Notes: generated by a model not told the origin, from the sequence alone. A stretch of DNA of 64,000 nt from Varanus komodoensis (GCF_004798865.1 NW_025336259.1:3778020-3842019), one strand, 5' to 3'; shown: positions 1-11,350, counted from the stretch's first letter. Made by a program: numbers and translations.

Positions 1-299
1 AGTTCTATGGAATTATGGCACTCATTTTGTATATCAGACCTTTTTCAAAAGCCATCCCATGTAGAATACGCTTGTTGTGTATGCTTACATGTCCCTTCAT
101 GTAAAAACCCTGAAAGAGACGGTTCCATGCCTATAGGAAAAGGGCAAACTATCTCCCTGACCTAGTTTTCTGTGTGCCAGGAACTCTATTTGAGTTCCCT
201 GAAGTGGCACAACCCAGAAGCCAGGTTTACTACTGGAGCCAAGAAAGACCAGGCTTGATTGTGGCTGGATTAAGGGCCAGGCACTGCAAACTGCATTCA
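1..299. other. No feature recognised
   Basis: Unique-looking sequence. Short overlapping open frames on the minus strand have no recognisable domain. I see no exon, repeat or RNA gene. Confidence 0.5.
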
Positions 300-530
300 T
301 TTAATTAATTTATTTATGGCCCACTTTTGTTGCCCAAAATTGGTGATGAAGGCAGCTGATAATACAATACTGATTAAAAACAAAATCTTAATTAAAAGGA
401 CACAGAACAAGAGATCCATTAATTTTTAATTAAAACACATCAAGAAAGGAAGCAGACTGCACCCACCCAATTAAAAACCCTGCTCAGCAAGAGGCCAGCT
501 GGAATTGCAGAGGCCTGCCTACTTTCTATT
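300..530 (-). mobile_element. L2-like LINE 3' tail, degenerate
   Basis: The stretch opens with a TTTATTTATGGCCCAC-type start and runs into an A-rich series of AATTAAAA blocks. This matches the reverse complement of the L2-type 3' tails seen more clearly at 11.6 and 18.4 kb. No coding remnant is readable. It could instead be a SINE tail, because SINEs in this window share the L2 tail. Confidence 0.45.
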
Positions 531-1239
531 TGACTGTCAACAGAAGGACAACCAAGTGGGGGATTCCAGTACATGGGGGGCAAACATGAAACGTCCTCCC
601 TTAAAGCTCAAAAAATGATATATTATTAATAATAATGATAATAATCATTTGCATGCCTTTATTAGGAAAGGAAAAGGCCTTCTTGCAATGTAGCCTCATA
701 AGATTTCACAGTGTGGACAGATAGTGGGCTCTGCCTCTAGAACAGATGCAGCTATAATTGCTCTGCCTGTCTGTCGGTCTGTCTCTGTGTGTTCATTTCT
801 TTTTGGTGCTGCGGCTGTGATGAATCTAATGTGTGTCTCCCCTCCGAAGATAAGCTTGGAGTCAGAAGCAGCGGTGCCTTTCCCCAAAGGCACACAGTTT
901 TGAGCACGCTATAATCTTCCATGTTCATCTATCCAAGCCCAGCGTCTAAAATACAGAGCTCAAAAATACATAAGCTATCTTTTTATTTCTACTTTTTAAA
1001 GCACCAAACAAACAAAGCGGGACAATTATCACTTTATTGTTAGCAGATGGGGAGAACAGGAAGATGCAAAATAGCCTCCAGGAACAGAGTGCGGCAGTAG
1101 CAGAATCAGTAACAAAGCGCTGTGCAAAGGGCTGATTTGTACCAGAAGGACGTGATGTAGCACATTGTCACAGTTTAGAAAATGGACGGTGCAGCTCACA
1201 CTTTGGCCACAAGCCATCTTGGGACATCTGAGCAATACA
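531..1239. other. No gene or clear repeat
   Basis: Mostly unique sequence. An A/T-rich patch near 615-650 (ATTAATAATAATGATAAT-like) is low complexity. No exon or RNA gene is recognised. Confidence 0.5.
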
Positions 1240-1725
1240 GGAGCTCCTTTTAAGCAACGTGGGAGTTATAGTAGCTTGTCTCAAAAGTAAGGATGTTTGG
1301 AGACCAAGGTCAAGAATATCCACACGACGGTATTCCTGATGACTGCATATGGGTGTGAATGCTGGGCAGGAGGAACACTGGTGCTGGAGGAGAGCTCTGC
1401 CGAAACCCAGGACTGGCAGAAAGACAAACAAGGGGGTCTCCGAACCAATCAGGTCAGAACTTGACCTGGCAGCGAAGATGAGGAATGTGAAGCTGTCATA
1501 TTTTGGGCACATCGTGAAAAGCCGGACTCCCTGGAGAAGATAATCCTGCTAGGGAAAGTCAAAGGCAGGAGAAGAGAAGGAAGACCAGCTGTGAGATGGA
1601 TGGACTCTGCAAAGGAAGCCACAGCCTTGAACTTACAGGCGCTGAGCAGGGACATCGTGGAAGGCTTTCGTTCAAAGGGCCACCCTACGCCAGAGGCGAC
1701 TTAATGGCAGATGGCAACAACAATT
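1240..1725 (+). mobile_element. RTE/Bov-B LINE, C-terminal end of ORF2 and 3' end
   Basis: Translated in mixed frames, this shows the C-terminal signature of Bov-B ORF2. A YGCE(C/S)W-like stretch near 1345-1365 is followed by LSYFGHIV (about 1494-1515), then PDSLEKIILLGKVKGRR and GRPAVRWMDSAKEA (about 1525-1625). It stops just before a short CAACAACAA 3' end near 1710-1725, typical of RTE elements. The frame changes several times, so this is a dead, 5'-truncated copy. The endonuclease and main reverse-transcriptase domains are absent. The family call is firm, the subfamily is not. Confidence 0.85.
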
Positions 1726-1991
1726 GGCTTAACAGGCTGTGGTATGTTATACCATGTGCTTCCTGCAGCAGTTGGGATGGGCTTGGTGCAGATCCAATGC
1801 TCAGATCTGTTCCGATGTTCTGGCTAAGGAGAAGGGGGCATGTGGCATCTGGTGGCATTCCAGGCATGGTCTGGGCACCATAAGATTGCTCCACTGTACA
1901 GAACTTTGGAGCCGGAAGAACCATGGAAGTAATCTAGTCCAGCCCTCAGGAAAGGCAGCTAGTCGGCCTCTGATTCAATATTATGTATATA
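1726..1991. other. No feature recognised
   Basis: Unique spacer between a Bov-B tail and a DNA-transposon MITE. No exon or motif is recognised. Confidence 0.5.
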
Positions 1992-2392
1992 CAGCAGGTC
2001 CCCCTTATCCATTAGATCGTGTTTTCAGCTAATGGCAGTTGACCTCAACACAAAGAAGACGTCATGAAGTGCCGTAAAGTACCAAAGGAAGTCTTAAAGT
2101 GCTTTCTGCAAGCAAAAATTCTTGATTTAATTGGGCAAGGAAAATCTCGTCTGTTGAGATAAGAATGAATGAAATTAGGAAAAGGAAATACATCCAGTTT
2201 ATCTGAGTTCATTTTGTAGCTCGCCGCCTGCAAGAGTCCACTTGCAACTCGCAAGCATCTGATATTTACCGTATGCGGCTCCTCTGTTGAGCAGCTCAGG
2301 CCACGCCTGGTATATCGTGTTTGCTATTATCTGTGGTTTCAGGCATCTGCTGCGGGGCTGGAACGATCCACGTGCATACGGGAGTCCTACTG
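1992..2392. mobile_element. Tigger-like (Tc1/mariner superfamily) MITE
   Basis: The terminal inverted repeats are CAGCAGGTCCCCC on the left and CAGTAGGACTCCC on the right when read inward (10 of 13 identical). They are flanked by TA at 1990-1991 and 2393-2394, the target duplication expected for this superfamily. Inner sequence such as TGTGGTTTCAGGCATCTG resembles the TATCCGCGGTTTCAG text of Tigger-type elements. There is no transposase, so it is a 401-bp non-autonomous copy. Confidence 0.8.
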
Positions 2393-3369
2393 TATCGCGT
2401 TCTAGACCACACCATACCCAAAGCTCTCTAGGTGGTTCATGACAACTAAAAGAGTGTGATCCACTATTAAAATGGGAACTCACCAGTTCCAGAAGCAGTG
2501 TAGTTTTGTGAAACAGATAAATTCATGCCATGAGCCTCTCCCTTTTTTATTTAGGTTAAGTTTGCTTGCATGGCAGCATCTTTAGCTGTGAGCCACTGGA
2601 GGGCCGTGCAAACGGATTGCAAAGTCCATTCTTTGCCTGGAACTTTTCCGAATCTACTTTGCAACTCCGTTCGCCCAAGCATTCGCCCTCCATTCTGCTG
2701 GCCCCGAGTGGGCAGAAATGCCTGTGCAGAACCTCATGCTTCCACAGCATGTATTTGTGCGGCTTTCATGAGGCATTGATGTGCCTGAGGCCTTGTTTTG
2801 TTTCTGTCCAAGGACTGTGTAGTGGTTGCTGTGTGTATTCTGAACGGGGTGAAGGAGAGCGAGAGAGAGAATGACTTTGGATATTTGATGGTGCCTTAAG
2901 TTACATTCAAATGCGAGGTGGAAAAAAGAGGTTAGGAAATGAGTTTTACAGCGTGACAATGGACAGTTAGAAGTCAGTCTTAAACGCGTACCGCCAGTTG
3001 CTGCTTTGTGTGTGATGGTTTAAAAGAGGACCAGCAGAAAGCTGGGCAGAAAGAGAATGGCTATTCCTCCTCTGTGGGATAACTTTAGTGGATGGTAGAA
3101 AACAGGTGTCTGTCAACTGCCAAGAGGCACCCGTTGGCAGTGTTGCTGGAGTAAGGTTGCACAAGCAAGCAGGAGAGTCCTGCATAGGCTGCCCAAGCAG
3201 CCAGCTGCGCAACAGGGCTGGGAGGCGTTTGGGTGTCAGAGGAAGACTGTGCCCTGAAAAGCCAGGCCTAGTTTTGAAGGGTACCCTGCTGGGCTGCAAT
3301 TTGGCCGGAGGTGAAGTAAGTCCACAGTTGCTTGTAACAGCTCCAGTGTCTTTTGAGTCCTATGGGATT
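2393..3369. other. No feature recognised
   Basis: Nearly 1 kb of unique-looking sequence with a short GAGAGCGAGAGAGAGA run near 2858. Overlapping open frames of about 100 codons occur on both strands, show no conserved domain, and are treated as chance. Confidence 0.5.
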
Positions 3370-3664
3370 GTATAAGACACAGGGCCTCAAACTACGGCCT
3401 GTGGGCCAAATCCGGCCCGCCATGCCCTTTTATCTGGCCCGCCTCAGAGGTTTTGGACTCGCTCGGAGGAAACGATCTCCGAGTGAGCGAGCCTCCGCCA
3501 TGCGCCCGCCCGCTGCCGCTGCACGCGCACCCGTCCCTGCCTCGCTGTGCGCGCCCACTGCCCCTGCCCACACCCACGCTGGCGCCACCTTGCCAGCCTG
3601 CTCCCACTGCCAGCACCTTCCAACTGGCTCCCTGTTGGAAAAGCTCGAGGACCCTGGTATAAGA
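3370..3664. mobile_element. hAT-like MITE with 8-bp target duplication
   Basis: The left end reads CAGGGCCTCAAACTACGG, continuing into text on GGCCCGCC. The right end read inward is CAGGGTCCTCGAG. The 8-bp sequence GTATAAGA lies at 3370-3377 and again at 3657-3664, flanking the element exactly; 8 bp is diagnostic of hAT insertion. The body is 3378-3656, about 279 bp, with no transposase. The interior (about 3470-3600) is unusually C/G and CpG rich. The left end carries two extra bases (CA) before CAGGG. Confidence 0.88.
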
Positions 3665-3845
3665 TATCCTTTCAATCAATTACTTGTTTAACCATCCAGC
3701 GGTTGGTGCTTCACCCCATGTCTGAACCTTTTATACTGACTCTTAGGTGGATTGAATGAATCCTAACAGAAGTTTTGGCAGCAGGAAAGGGTCAACTTGT
3801 GGAGAGCTTAAGCTATAGTGGCAGAGAGTTCCTTTGGCCCAGAAA

Positions 3846-4665
3846 TTAATTAATTTATTTAAAGTTTTGATATGCCGCCCAATACAGTCCAAGTCTCTGG
3901 ACTGCTTACCAAAAAAAAAAAAAACCCCAGCCACATACAACAAACAACACACTGCATCCGACCATTAATGATAAAAGCAAAGATAAAGCCAATTTATTGT
4001 TAAAATATTGGGAAAATAAGAAGGTCTTCACCTGACACCGGAAAGAATATAGTGACGGCACCAGGCAAACCTCCCTGGGGAGCGTGTTCCTCAGTCGGGG
4101 TGCCACCACTGAAAAGGCCCTTCTCCAGGTAGCTACCTTCCTGATTTCCTTCAAAAAGGGTTCCTGGGGGAGGGCCTCTGCCTCCGATCCCAAGGGGCGG
4201 GCCAGCACATAGGGAAGAAGGCGCTCCTTCAGGTATCCAGGACCCAAGCTGTTTAGGGCCTTAAAGGTCATTATCAACACCTTAAATTAGGCCTGGACTT
4301 CAACTGGCAGCCAGTGTAGATGGTATAGGTGGTATAGGACCAGTGTGATATGGGAGTCTCTGCTGGTCCCTGTTAACAACCTGGCAGCTCTACTCTGGAC
4401 CAATTGAAGTATTTGGACCGTCTTCAAGGGCAGCCCCACACAGAGTGCATTGCGATAGTCCAAACTGGAGGTTACCAGAGCATGGGTCACCGTTGCCAGG
4501 GACTGCTCATCCAGGTAGGGACGCAGCTGAGGTATGAGCCGAAGCTGAAAGAAAGCACACCTGGCCACTGCCAGTACCTGATGCTTCAGGGACAAGTCAG
4601 GGTCGAGCAGCACTCCCAGGATGCACGGAAGTGCCAGGTACTCCCAGCAGGGCAATCTTTTGCTC
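3846..4665 (-). mobile_element. L2-clade LINE 3' end with reverse-transcriptase C-terminus
   Basis: On the minus strand the upstream part (about 4655-4290) reads LGVLLDPDLSLKHQV, LRPYLDEQSLATVTHALV and SLDYRNALCVGLP, the classic tail of L2 reverse transcriptase. The next part (about 4280-3910) reads TFKALNSLGPGYLKERLLPY, then RAFSVVAPRLRNTLPREV, the L2 ORF2 C-terminus. The 3' end is a TTAATTAATTTATTT-type tail with a TATGCCGCCCAATAC motif at about 3870. The copy is 5'-truncated and needs a frame change between the two parts, so it is inactive. Confidence 0.9.
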
Positions 4666-4854
4666 TAAATAAGAAACTAATTAAATAATAGGAGTGATTG
4701 CCCGGTGAAGGAATGGTGGTCTCTATAAGTTGGTAGCAGTAGCAGGGAGAGGAAATTTCCCAAACGGGGTAAATCAGTTTTATGTTTTCCCCATTCCAGA
4801 AGGTGGGTCTTACTCAAGATTCAATGAAATGCGCTTTGGCAAAAGAGTAGATAT

Positions 4855-5230
4855 GTGCAGACATGCAGAACACAAGGTGACTGAAGCTCTGCAAAGTTCA
4901 CTGTTTTTGTCTCACTGTAGGTACCAAATCACAAACTTTGTGGGAGGGGGATGCACATTTGTATTTTTCAAAATGTCTGCCTCTTTGAAATATATGCATC
5001 CGTCTCCCATTGCTAAAAGCATGTTTGAACACATTTTTCAGAAGTCTGCATTTCTCATACACACTTTTTAAATGTTTGCACCCAGTTGAATGCTTATTCT
5101 CTGTTTTGCACATCACATTGCAAGCTCAGAAATGCCTAGACTTCACAAGTTGGTTTGGAGTGTGCACTCTGCCTAGGTGGTGTGAATTTGCTAGATCCAG
5201 ATCAAAAGTGAAACTACACAAAGTATGAGA
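4855..5230 (+). repeat. TGCACA-rich dispersed repeat, copy 1
   Basis: This stretch is full of ATGCA, TGCACA and TTTTTCAAA words and aligns by eye with segments at 37.7 and 43.1 kb and, reversed, at 18.1 and 47.2 kb. A diagnostic shared stretch is TGCAAGCTCAGAAATGC near 5119. No coding potential is evident. I do not recognise the family; the behaviour fits an old non-autonomous DNA transposon. Confidence 0.55.
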
Positions 5231-5339
5231 AAAGATTTATCTTACTATCTGAGCAAAGAATAACCTAATGTCTGATTAGGTTACACCCTGATGGCCAGGC
5301 TATGCCATTCTGAAAGAGAAACTCTACGTCATGGGACAA

Positions 5340-5850
5340 CATGGCTTGAAACAGTATGAAAGTTACCTTAAGACTTGTAATAAAATTCCAAGTAAAATTG
5401 CTTAGAAAAAGTATGGCTGTCCCCTTTTCCATCGTTAGCAGAAGAAATCCATACAAAGGGGAGGAAACCGCAAGAAGAGCTGATTTCCGTAAAACAGCAT
5501 TTCATTTTCCAGAAAAAAACCATAAATGCCCCAATTCCTGCAGCTCCCCAAACACTGCCACGCAGACAAGCATGTAACCTCCAACATGCTGTACAAACAA
5601 CATTACCGTTTGAGCTATTCTCCCTCATTTCATTATTTAATGTGTCTCAAGGAGAACCGAAAGCTAAAGCTCTAATCCTCAGCAAATTGACAGGTTCTTT
5701 ATTCTGGGAGATGCAAATTGAATAAATGCAGAAGGGCCCTCTTCTTATTCCACTCCCTGAAAGCTATCCTCCTCCCACTACCAATTAATTCCCTACTAGA
5801 AAAGGAGGAAATAAAAATTATTCTTCAGGCCTGTGTTTTTCCAGTTGTCG
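5340..5850. promoter_or_regulatory. Candidate conserved non-coding block
   Basis: The block is repeat-free, lacks coding frames, and is dense in A/T-rich homeodomain-like words. It has CATTATTTAATG near 5631 and a perfect octamer-type ATGCAAAT at about 5712 followed by TGAATAAATG. Its composition resembles vertebrate conserved non-coding elements. This is inference from texture only; no alignment was possible. Confidence 0.3.
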
Positions 5851-6654
5851 ACAGAAAGCCTGGGCCGAAGACCCAAGTCTTCTTTCAGACCTGAATTCTG
5901 CATATCCAAGGCATCCAAAGGACCAATTAAACCCCTGTTGTGAGTTTAGACATTCCAGCCCCTTTGCTGCTGTTCTGCTTTGCTAGCACTAAATTTCCCT
6001 CAGTAGTGGAACCTGAAACTTTGGCGTAAAAAAACCCTCATTGTCTTTTGAAATCCGCTTCTTTCCCTGTGCACACAAACTCACACATTCTCTTTCTGGG
6101 GAAAAAATGGATTTCACCAATACCATTTCAAAAGGCAGATAAGAGTTGCAAAGGAGATATATTTCTATATACAGTAATTCCATCTCATCTTAATGCCTGA
6201 CACATGCCTTCAGATTTTCTATTTAATCTGCTTCAGACCTCTGAATGGGTTGAAGAAGACAATGGAGATCCTGTTACAAAACATGAGAGAAGAAATTTGG
6301 CTTTAAGAAGGGCCATTCCAATGCCACATCCATGTAAGCAGAAATCGATCCTGAGGTTAGCTAGCTAACTGAAAGAAAGAAAAAATCAGAAGGGTTACTT
6401 GCACGTTTATGAAAACAGAATTTTCTGATCTGCATCAGAATTCTGCAAACAGAGGAGGGTCTTGGCATAAAATGTGTCATTGTGGGCTTTGATGAGATTA
6501 CAGAATAATGCTTCATGTGAAAACAAAACATATATTCTTCAGGAACTAAGCTGAGGTTTGGGACAAATTGACCATCTCAAGGACCAAAACTGACCATCAA
6601 ATTGTCTCAGCTATAGCCTGGGATGTTTGAAGAAGATCCAAAGAGAGGTTAAAG
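5851..6654. other. No feature recognised
   Basis: Unique-looking A/T-moderate sequence. I see no repeat family, exon or RNA gene. Confidence 0.5.
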
Positions 6655-6782
6655 CAGAGGTGGGCCACTTCTGCACACCCAGGTGCATTGGCCTACAACT
6701 CCCATCTGTCCAGGGCAGCATATTCAATGAAGAGGGGTTATGGGAATTGTAGACCAGCATATCTGGAGGTTGCTGACCCATG
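6655..6782. mobile_element. Small foldback MITE (hAT-like)
   Basis: The left end is CAGAGGTGGGCCACTTC and the right end read inward is CATGGGTCAGCAACCTCC. Inside, CCTACAACTCCCATC is matched inversely by TGGGAATTGTAGACC, so the whole 128-bp unit folds on itself. The text ACTACAACTCCCAT is a very common reptile repeat. Related one-sided fragments occur at 9.1, 29.75, 43.9, 49.6 and 53.4 kb. No clean target duplication is visible. Confidence 0.65.
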
Positions 6783-8099
6783 AATCAAAAAATGGATCAT
6801 CTTGTCTCTTGAAAACAAATGACTAAAAGATATTGAACCAAGCTGATGTATGATAAAAGGTATAGTCCGTGAGAACCAAAATGAAATTCCTGTTTGGCCA
6901 TGGAGTTCACTGGAACGGCTCTAGGCCATCTCTCTCTCTCTCTTCTCCACCCACCCCCCTTGCTTGATCTCGTCTACTTCACTAGAAAGAAGCAATGGTG
7001 GGCATCTTGTGTATTGTCCTGAGGTCCTTGGACAAAAGGTGGAAGAAAGTGCAGACCATCAGATGCCCTCTTTTCCTTTATTATCGGCATGTTAAACCAC
7101 ATCTTGTTTAACATTTGGTAGGATAAACAATGCCTGAAGGCCACCAGTTGGCTAAGGATGGGAGTCAAACCCTTTCTCACCTGGGGAAACGACATTCTGC
7201 CAACATCTATTCCAAGGCTCCAGTTCTTAGAATTCTATTGAAAGAATGTGACTTGCTTCTAAGGAGACCTGTTTGGGGTCATACTGCAAAAGCCGCTGAT
7301 GGCAGCACTGAATTGTTTCCAGCAAGTCATTCCGAAACAAGTCGCTTGCATTTGAAGATAAGGCATGCTAAGCTTTGAATGAGTTCATTTCTTAGGAAAT
7401 CCATGCAAGGTACAGGTCCTGGCCACAACTCAGCATAGAAATATGCATGACATTAATGGACTTAAGCTTACTTAACTCTATCCTGGATTGTGGCCCCTGT
7501 TCCTCATGATGGAATGCCATGAGGCAGAATAAAATCACACACTTTGGATAGGTTATTTCAAGAACAGGCTGTAAATCATAGGCACGTTCGACACAGTTGG
7601 ACACAAATTGGAGCCAGGTTTTGGGCTGGATGCTGGCTTGTCATACTTGATTCACAGAAGGTAAGCCCAGGAATTTCTGGGGTCATGACCAGACACTGTG
7701 CTGGCCAGTGTCATAACACACATGGGTGGAAAAGGCTCAACTCCACTTCCTAAGGAACCCCACAGCCCTCATAAATCAGTCAGCAGGTAGCTTGAGCCCA
7801 CAGATATTAGCAAAACTGACTCGAGGAATTGAAAAATGAAACAAGTTTATTTGAAGGCCGTGACTGTTATTACGCAGGGCAAAAGGAAGTGCAGTAAGGA
7901 GAAGCTGGAGAGGCAGGGCAGATTCCTAAACGGGTGGGGTGTTCAAGAGCAGGATGTCGGAGACAGAAGGAATGGTCAGGCTATGAACTGCTCGGGTCCT
8001 CATGTATCTTGGACAGTGACTGATCCATACTTAAAGGATTCCGTGGAGGATTCTTAAAATGAGGCTATCAGTAGCTATGAGTCATGATTAGAGTGAATT
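6783..8099. other. No feature recognised
   Basis: 1.3 kb of unique-looking sequence. A CT-rich run lies near 6931-6947. No exon, RNA gene or known repeat is recognised. Confidence 0.5.
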
Positions 8100-8755
8100 A
8101 TTTATGTATTGCCAGTGAAATCTGCAATCGATTCAACTGAGTTCAGATTTCTCTAAATTTAGCCTGTGGATTTCACAGGATGGACTTTTCCCAGGTATTT
8201 TTTTATTAAAGGTTTTTGTATGCTATACTTTATATAAATATCACAGTGAACTTGCAGATCAGTATTTTTCTTTTTGCAGGGGGTTGTGCGATTTTGTTAT
8301 TTTAAAATATGTGCTTGCATTAATATACACATGTGCAGATGCAAATTTGCATAAGTGCACAGGTGATTGTGCATTTATAATTCCTATGCAAAAAATCTGA
8401 GTCTGTGAATGATTGGGCATCAGAATGAAAGATACCTGACCATCCCTGAAGCCCAGATGGAATAGTCTGAGCAGAATCAGCACAGAGTCCTGGATCAGAC
8501 CTTCCATGCCTCATAATTCCAGTTCCTGGGAAACACAAACAGGGGATGCTTTTGGTTGAAAAACATTAATTATAACTTTGGAACTGCCAAGGATGGATAA
8601 TGTTATGTTTCCAACTGGCATCCTTTCACAGCTGCTAACAAATTTATGAAAGGGATATTTTTCTGGGGGAAAATAAAGGTCTAGAAATATTTCTGCTCCA
8701 TATCACAAATTGTACCTGCCTGTCATATCAGGGGTAAAGATGAGGATACTATCAG
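8100..8755. other. A/T-rich stretch, possibly a very old TGCACA-type repeat
   Basis: Words such as GCACAGGTGATTGTGCA and ATGCAAATTTGCAT near 8335-8370 recall the TGCACA-rich family, but I cannot align it confidently. GATGCAAATTTGCAT contains a palindromic octamer-like core. Nothing else is recognised. Confidence 0.25.
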
Positions 8756-8783
8756 AAGGCAAGGCAAGGCAAGGCAAGGCAAG
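8756..8783 (+). repeat. (AAGGC)5 microsatellite
   Basis: Five perfect AAGGC units plus AAG, 28 bp. It is short and probably polymorphic. Confidence 0.95.
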
Positions 8784-10404
8784 AATAATTCATCATGAAA
8801 ATATAGTTGAATGCACAGGGATGTAAAGTCAGGCTTGTCAGAGCAAAACATGAAACTCTGAACCTGGATAAATGCATCCATTTAGGCTCCTCCCACATTC
8901 TAACTTTTAAAATATCAACTTCGTTGTGTCCCTTATATGATGCAGTTTTGGTAAACATGGATCAAAAATGAAATGAATTTAAATTCTCGCCCATGCCTGC
9001 AATCATGCCCATCTCTGCTTGTGGCATGCCCTCAAGTGAACCCATCCATTTCAGCTTTGTTTAAAGAGTTGGCCAACTGGGTGTCCTTTGGATGTGTTGG
9101 ACTGCAGTGCCCATCATCCCCAACTGGCCATGCTGGCCGGAAAAGTTGGGAGCTGCTGTCTGACACACCAGAGGGTCCCAGGTCAGTGCTTGCTGAAAGC
9201 ACGTCACTATACAGCATTTGCGATGGGGAAGCACCTGCTCGGATCATCGTTTTTTTAATTAAAAAAATGCAGGATGGCTCACACGTTTCTCCATATGGTG
9301 CTAAAAGGAAACAGCAGCTGTGGACGCTCACCCAATATGCTTCCTCAGTTCTAATGACAGAGGAAACTGTATGGGATCATCCTTGCATTAGGAAGAGTCA
9401 ATTTCCAGGCAGGACGATTTTCTCTGTTCTGTTTCTACTCAGCCCCTCTCCAGCAGAACTACCAGTCGTGGCATCCCTGGGCGAAGGACAGGCTTAGGCG
9501 GAGTGTGGGAGAGCTGCAGCAGTGCGAAAGGGTCGCATGCAGAGCCTTGTCAGGTCTGTAACCACCGATCAAGATGTTCTTCTGAAAAAACACCTCCCTT
9601 TGTCCATCAGATTAACCTCAGCCGTGCTTTCTTAACCTATTGCAGATGGATAGTTTCTCCTTTTCGGGACTTTGAAATAACTTGATTATTCTGTGCATAA
9701 ATGATATATTTTCTTGGAATAAGCAGCAAAGCAAAAAGTGTGATAGGTTACAAGTCAGCACGGCTGGGCTACCAAGAAACAGATCAGCTCCTGCAGGTGG
9801 ATGAGCCCCTTTGAGGGTTTCCTCCCTTGTTTCTGCTAAGGCCTCGTGCTTCCAGCTGCCACGCCACAGGCACATTCCCCAACATTGCAACCGTGCTGGA
9901 AAAAGTTAAGGGCATGTTTGGAAGTCAGCCAGTGGCTTCCAAGGGCCAAAGCAAACATTGCTTTAAATTTGTGCTCACAGCCATGTCCTTTGCCCATTTC
10001 TACTCTAGGGCAGGTGCAGAGGACTAGATTCAGAACAAAAGCCCTCCCCAAACTATTTTTCTACTTTTGTTCAGGGGAACCACAAGAGGACATCCAACAC
10101 AGCCAGAAGCCATGAATGAACATACAGCCATGCTCTAGGCAAAAATAAAAGTTGCAAAACCTACATAAAACATGTTAAGATCTGTACCAACAGCATGGAC
10201 ACCTCTGACCCTACACCAGTAGACTGGTCCTCTTAAGGAACCTAGAAGACCAGCCCTTCTAAGATGCCCCAGTGACTCGCTGCATCAACCAACTAGACTT
10301 TAGAGCAGGGATGTGTAAAGAACGTATTTTTGAGGTAGGAATCTATCAGATTTCCTGGGCTCAGCTTGCTGGACTTCAGTCCTCTTTGTAATCTGATTTC
10401 CAGG
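8784..10404. other. No gene; one foldback-MITE fragment near 9.1 kb
   Basis: About 9085-9160 contains TTGGACTGCAGTGCCCATC, then CCAACTGGCCATGCTGG, a one-sided remnant of the ACTACAACTCCCAT foldback family. A 174-codon open frame on the plus strand (8973-9497) runs across this remnant, which argues against it being real. The rest is unrecognised. Confidence 0.5.
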
Positions 10405-10580
10405 TGAGTCCATTTGGTGTTCGCACAACACTTGTGTGGAATCAAGCCCCACACAAAAGCTGCACAAGTGGCATCCCTCTTCCACACCATGTGCAACGGC
10501 CTTTGTGTGTGCTGCTGTATGCGATGTGGAAGAACACTGCCAGATGCGCAAGCTTCGTGCTGCAACTGTTTATGGACTTT
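10405..10580 (+). repeat. Foldback/hairpin family copy 1, left part
   Basis: The text GTGGAATCAAGCCCCACAC is followed by an imperfect hairpin with left arm at about 10462-10486 and right arm at about 10522-10550. This order is repeated at 24.1 and 34.9 kb and, reversed, at 29.3 kb. The right part of this copy resumes after the CR1 insertion, at 11073. The family is unknown to me. Confidence 0.6.
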
Positions 10581-11072
10581 CTGAACTGGAGTCCTACACT
10601 CAGTTTTGGTCATCACAGATGAAGAAAGATGTAGATGAGCTGGGAAGGGTTCAGAGGAGGGCTTCAAGGAGGTACCAGAGACTGGAAACAAAGCCCTATG
10701 AGGAGAGAGGGAAAGAACCGGGCATGTTTAGCCTCAAGAAAAGGAGACTGGGAGGAAATAGGATAGCACTTGACAGAAAGGCTAACCCAAAGAGGAAGGA
10801 CAGTATCTCTTCTTGAGCATCTCAGAGTGTAGGGCATAGAATAATGGGCTCAAGTGGCAGGAAGCCAAATTCCAGCAGGACATCAGGAAAAACTTCCTGA
10901 ATGTTAGAGCAGTGAGGCCAGGGAACCCTTGAGCTCAGGAGGTTGTGGGCTCCCTAACATTGGAGGCATCCAGGACTTAGCTGGACAGCCATCTCCCAAA
11001 GAGGCTTCAACTTGGAATCCTGCACTGCACATGGCCTTCTTGGCCCCTTCCAACTCTATTGTGCTATGATTC
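10581..11072 (+). mobile_element. CR1 LINE 3' end
   Basis: The 5' part translates as FWSSQMKKDVDELGRVQRRA, then LETKPYEERGKEPGMFSLKK, the C-terminus of CR1 ORF2. The 3' part has AAACTTCCTGAATGTTAGAG, GGAGGCATCCAGGACTTAG and CCTTCCAACTCTATTGTG, ending in the CR1-type ...CTATGATT end. It is 5'-truncated and has lost the reverse-transcriptase core. It lies between two halves of the hairpin repeat, so it inserted into that repeat. Confidence 0.9.
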
Positions 11073-11180
11073 CAGCTGAGCTTACTTTCTAAGCCCGAGT
11101 CATGCACGAGAGGAAGTCTGTGAATGCTAGAGGGATGGCTTCCATGGAGCTTTGTTGGAACACTACTCTAGAGTAAAGCT
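11073..11180 (+). repeat. Foldback/hairpin family copy 1, right part
   Basis: The text CTGTGAATGCTAGAGGGATG at 11128 matches CTGTGAATGCTAGTGGGATG at 24.27 kb and TTGTGGATGCCAGAGGGGC at 35.08 kb, followed in all three by an AGCTT(T/C)... segment. This places it as the distal half of the element split by the CR1. Confidence 0.6.
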
Positions 11181-11254
11181 GGAGTGGAGGAGAGAAGACA
11201 CGGCTGCTACACAGAGACCTAAAGTAATTCTGTAGTGGTCCCGGGAGAGGATTA

Positions 11255-11350
11255 GAATGGAGATATTGTTATTATGCGCCGTCAAGCTGTCTCCAACTTA
11301 TGGTGACCCAAGAAGGAATGCCCTCCGAAATAGTTCATCCTTGACAGTCC
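11255..11350 (-). mobile_element. RTE/Bov-B-type fragment
   Basis: TGCGCCGTCAAGCTGTCTCC followed by AACTTATGGTGACCC is the reverse complement of the conserved 3' terminal region of squamate Bov-B-like RTE elements and of SINEs that borrow it. A clearer version lies at 32.78 kb. Sequence up to about 11540 may continue it but is too diverged to call. Confidence 0.65.

Noticed and set aside
3440-3600. CpG-island promoter
   Set aside because: The CpG-rich stretch is the interior of a hAT MITE bounded by its own target duplication.
8973-9497. 174-codon plus-strand frame
   Set aside because: It crosses a foldback-MITE fragment and shows no conserved motif.
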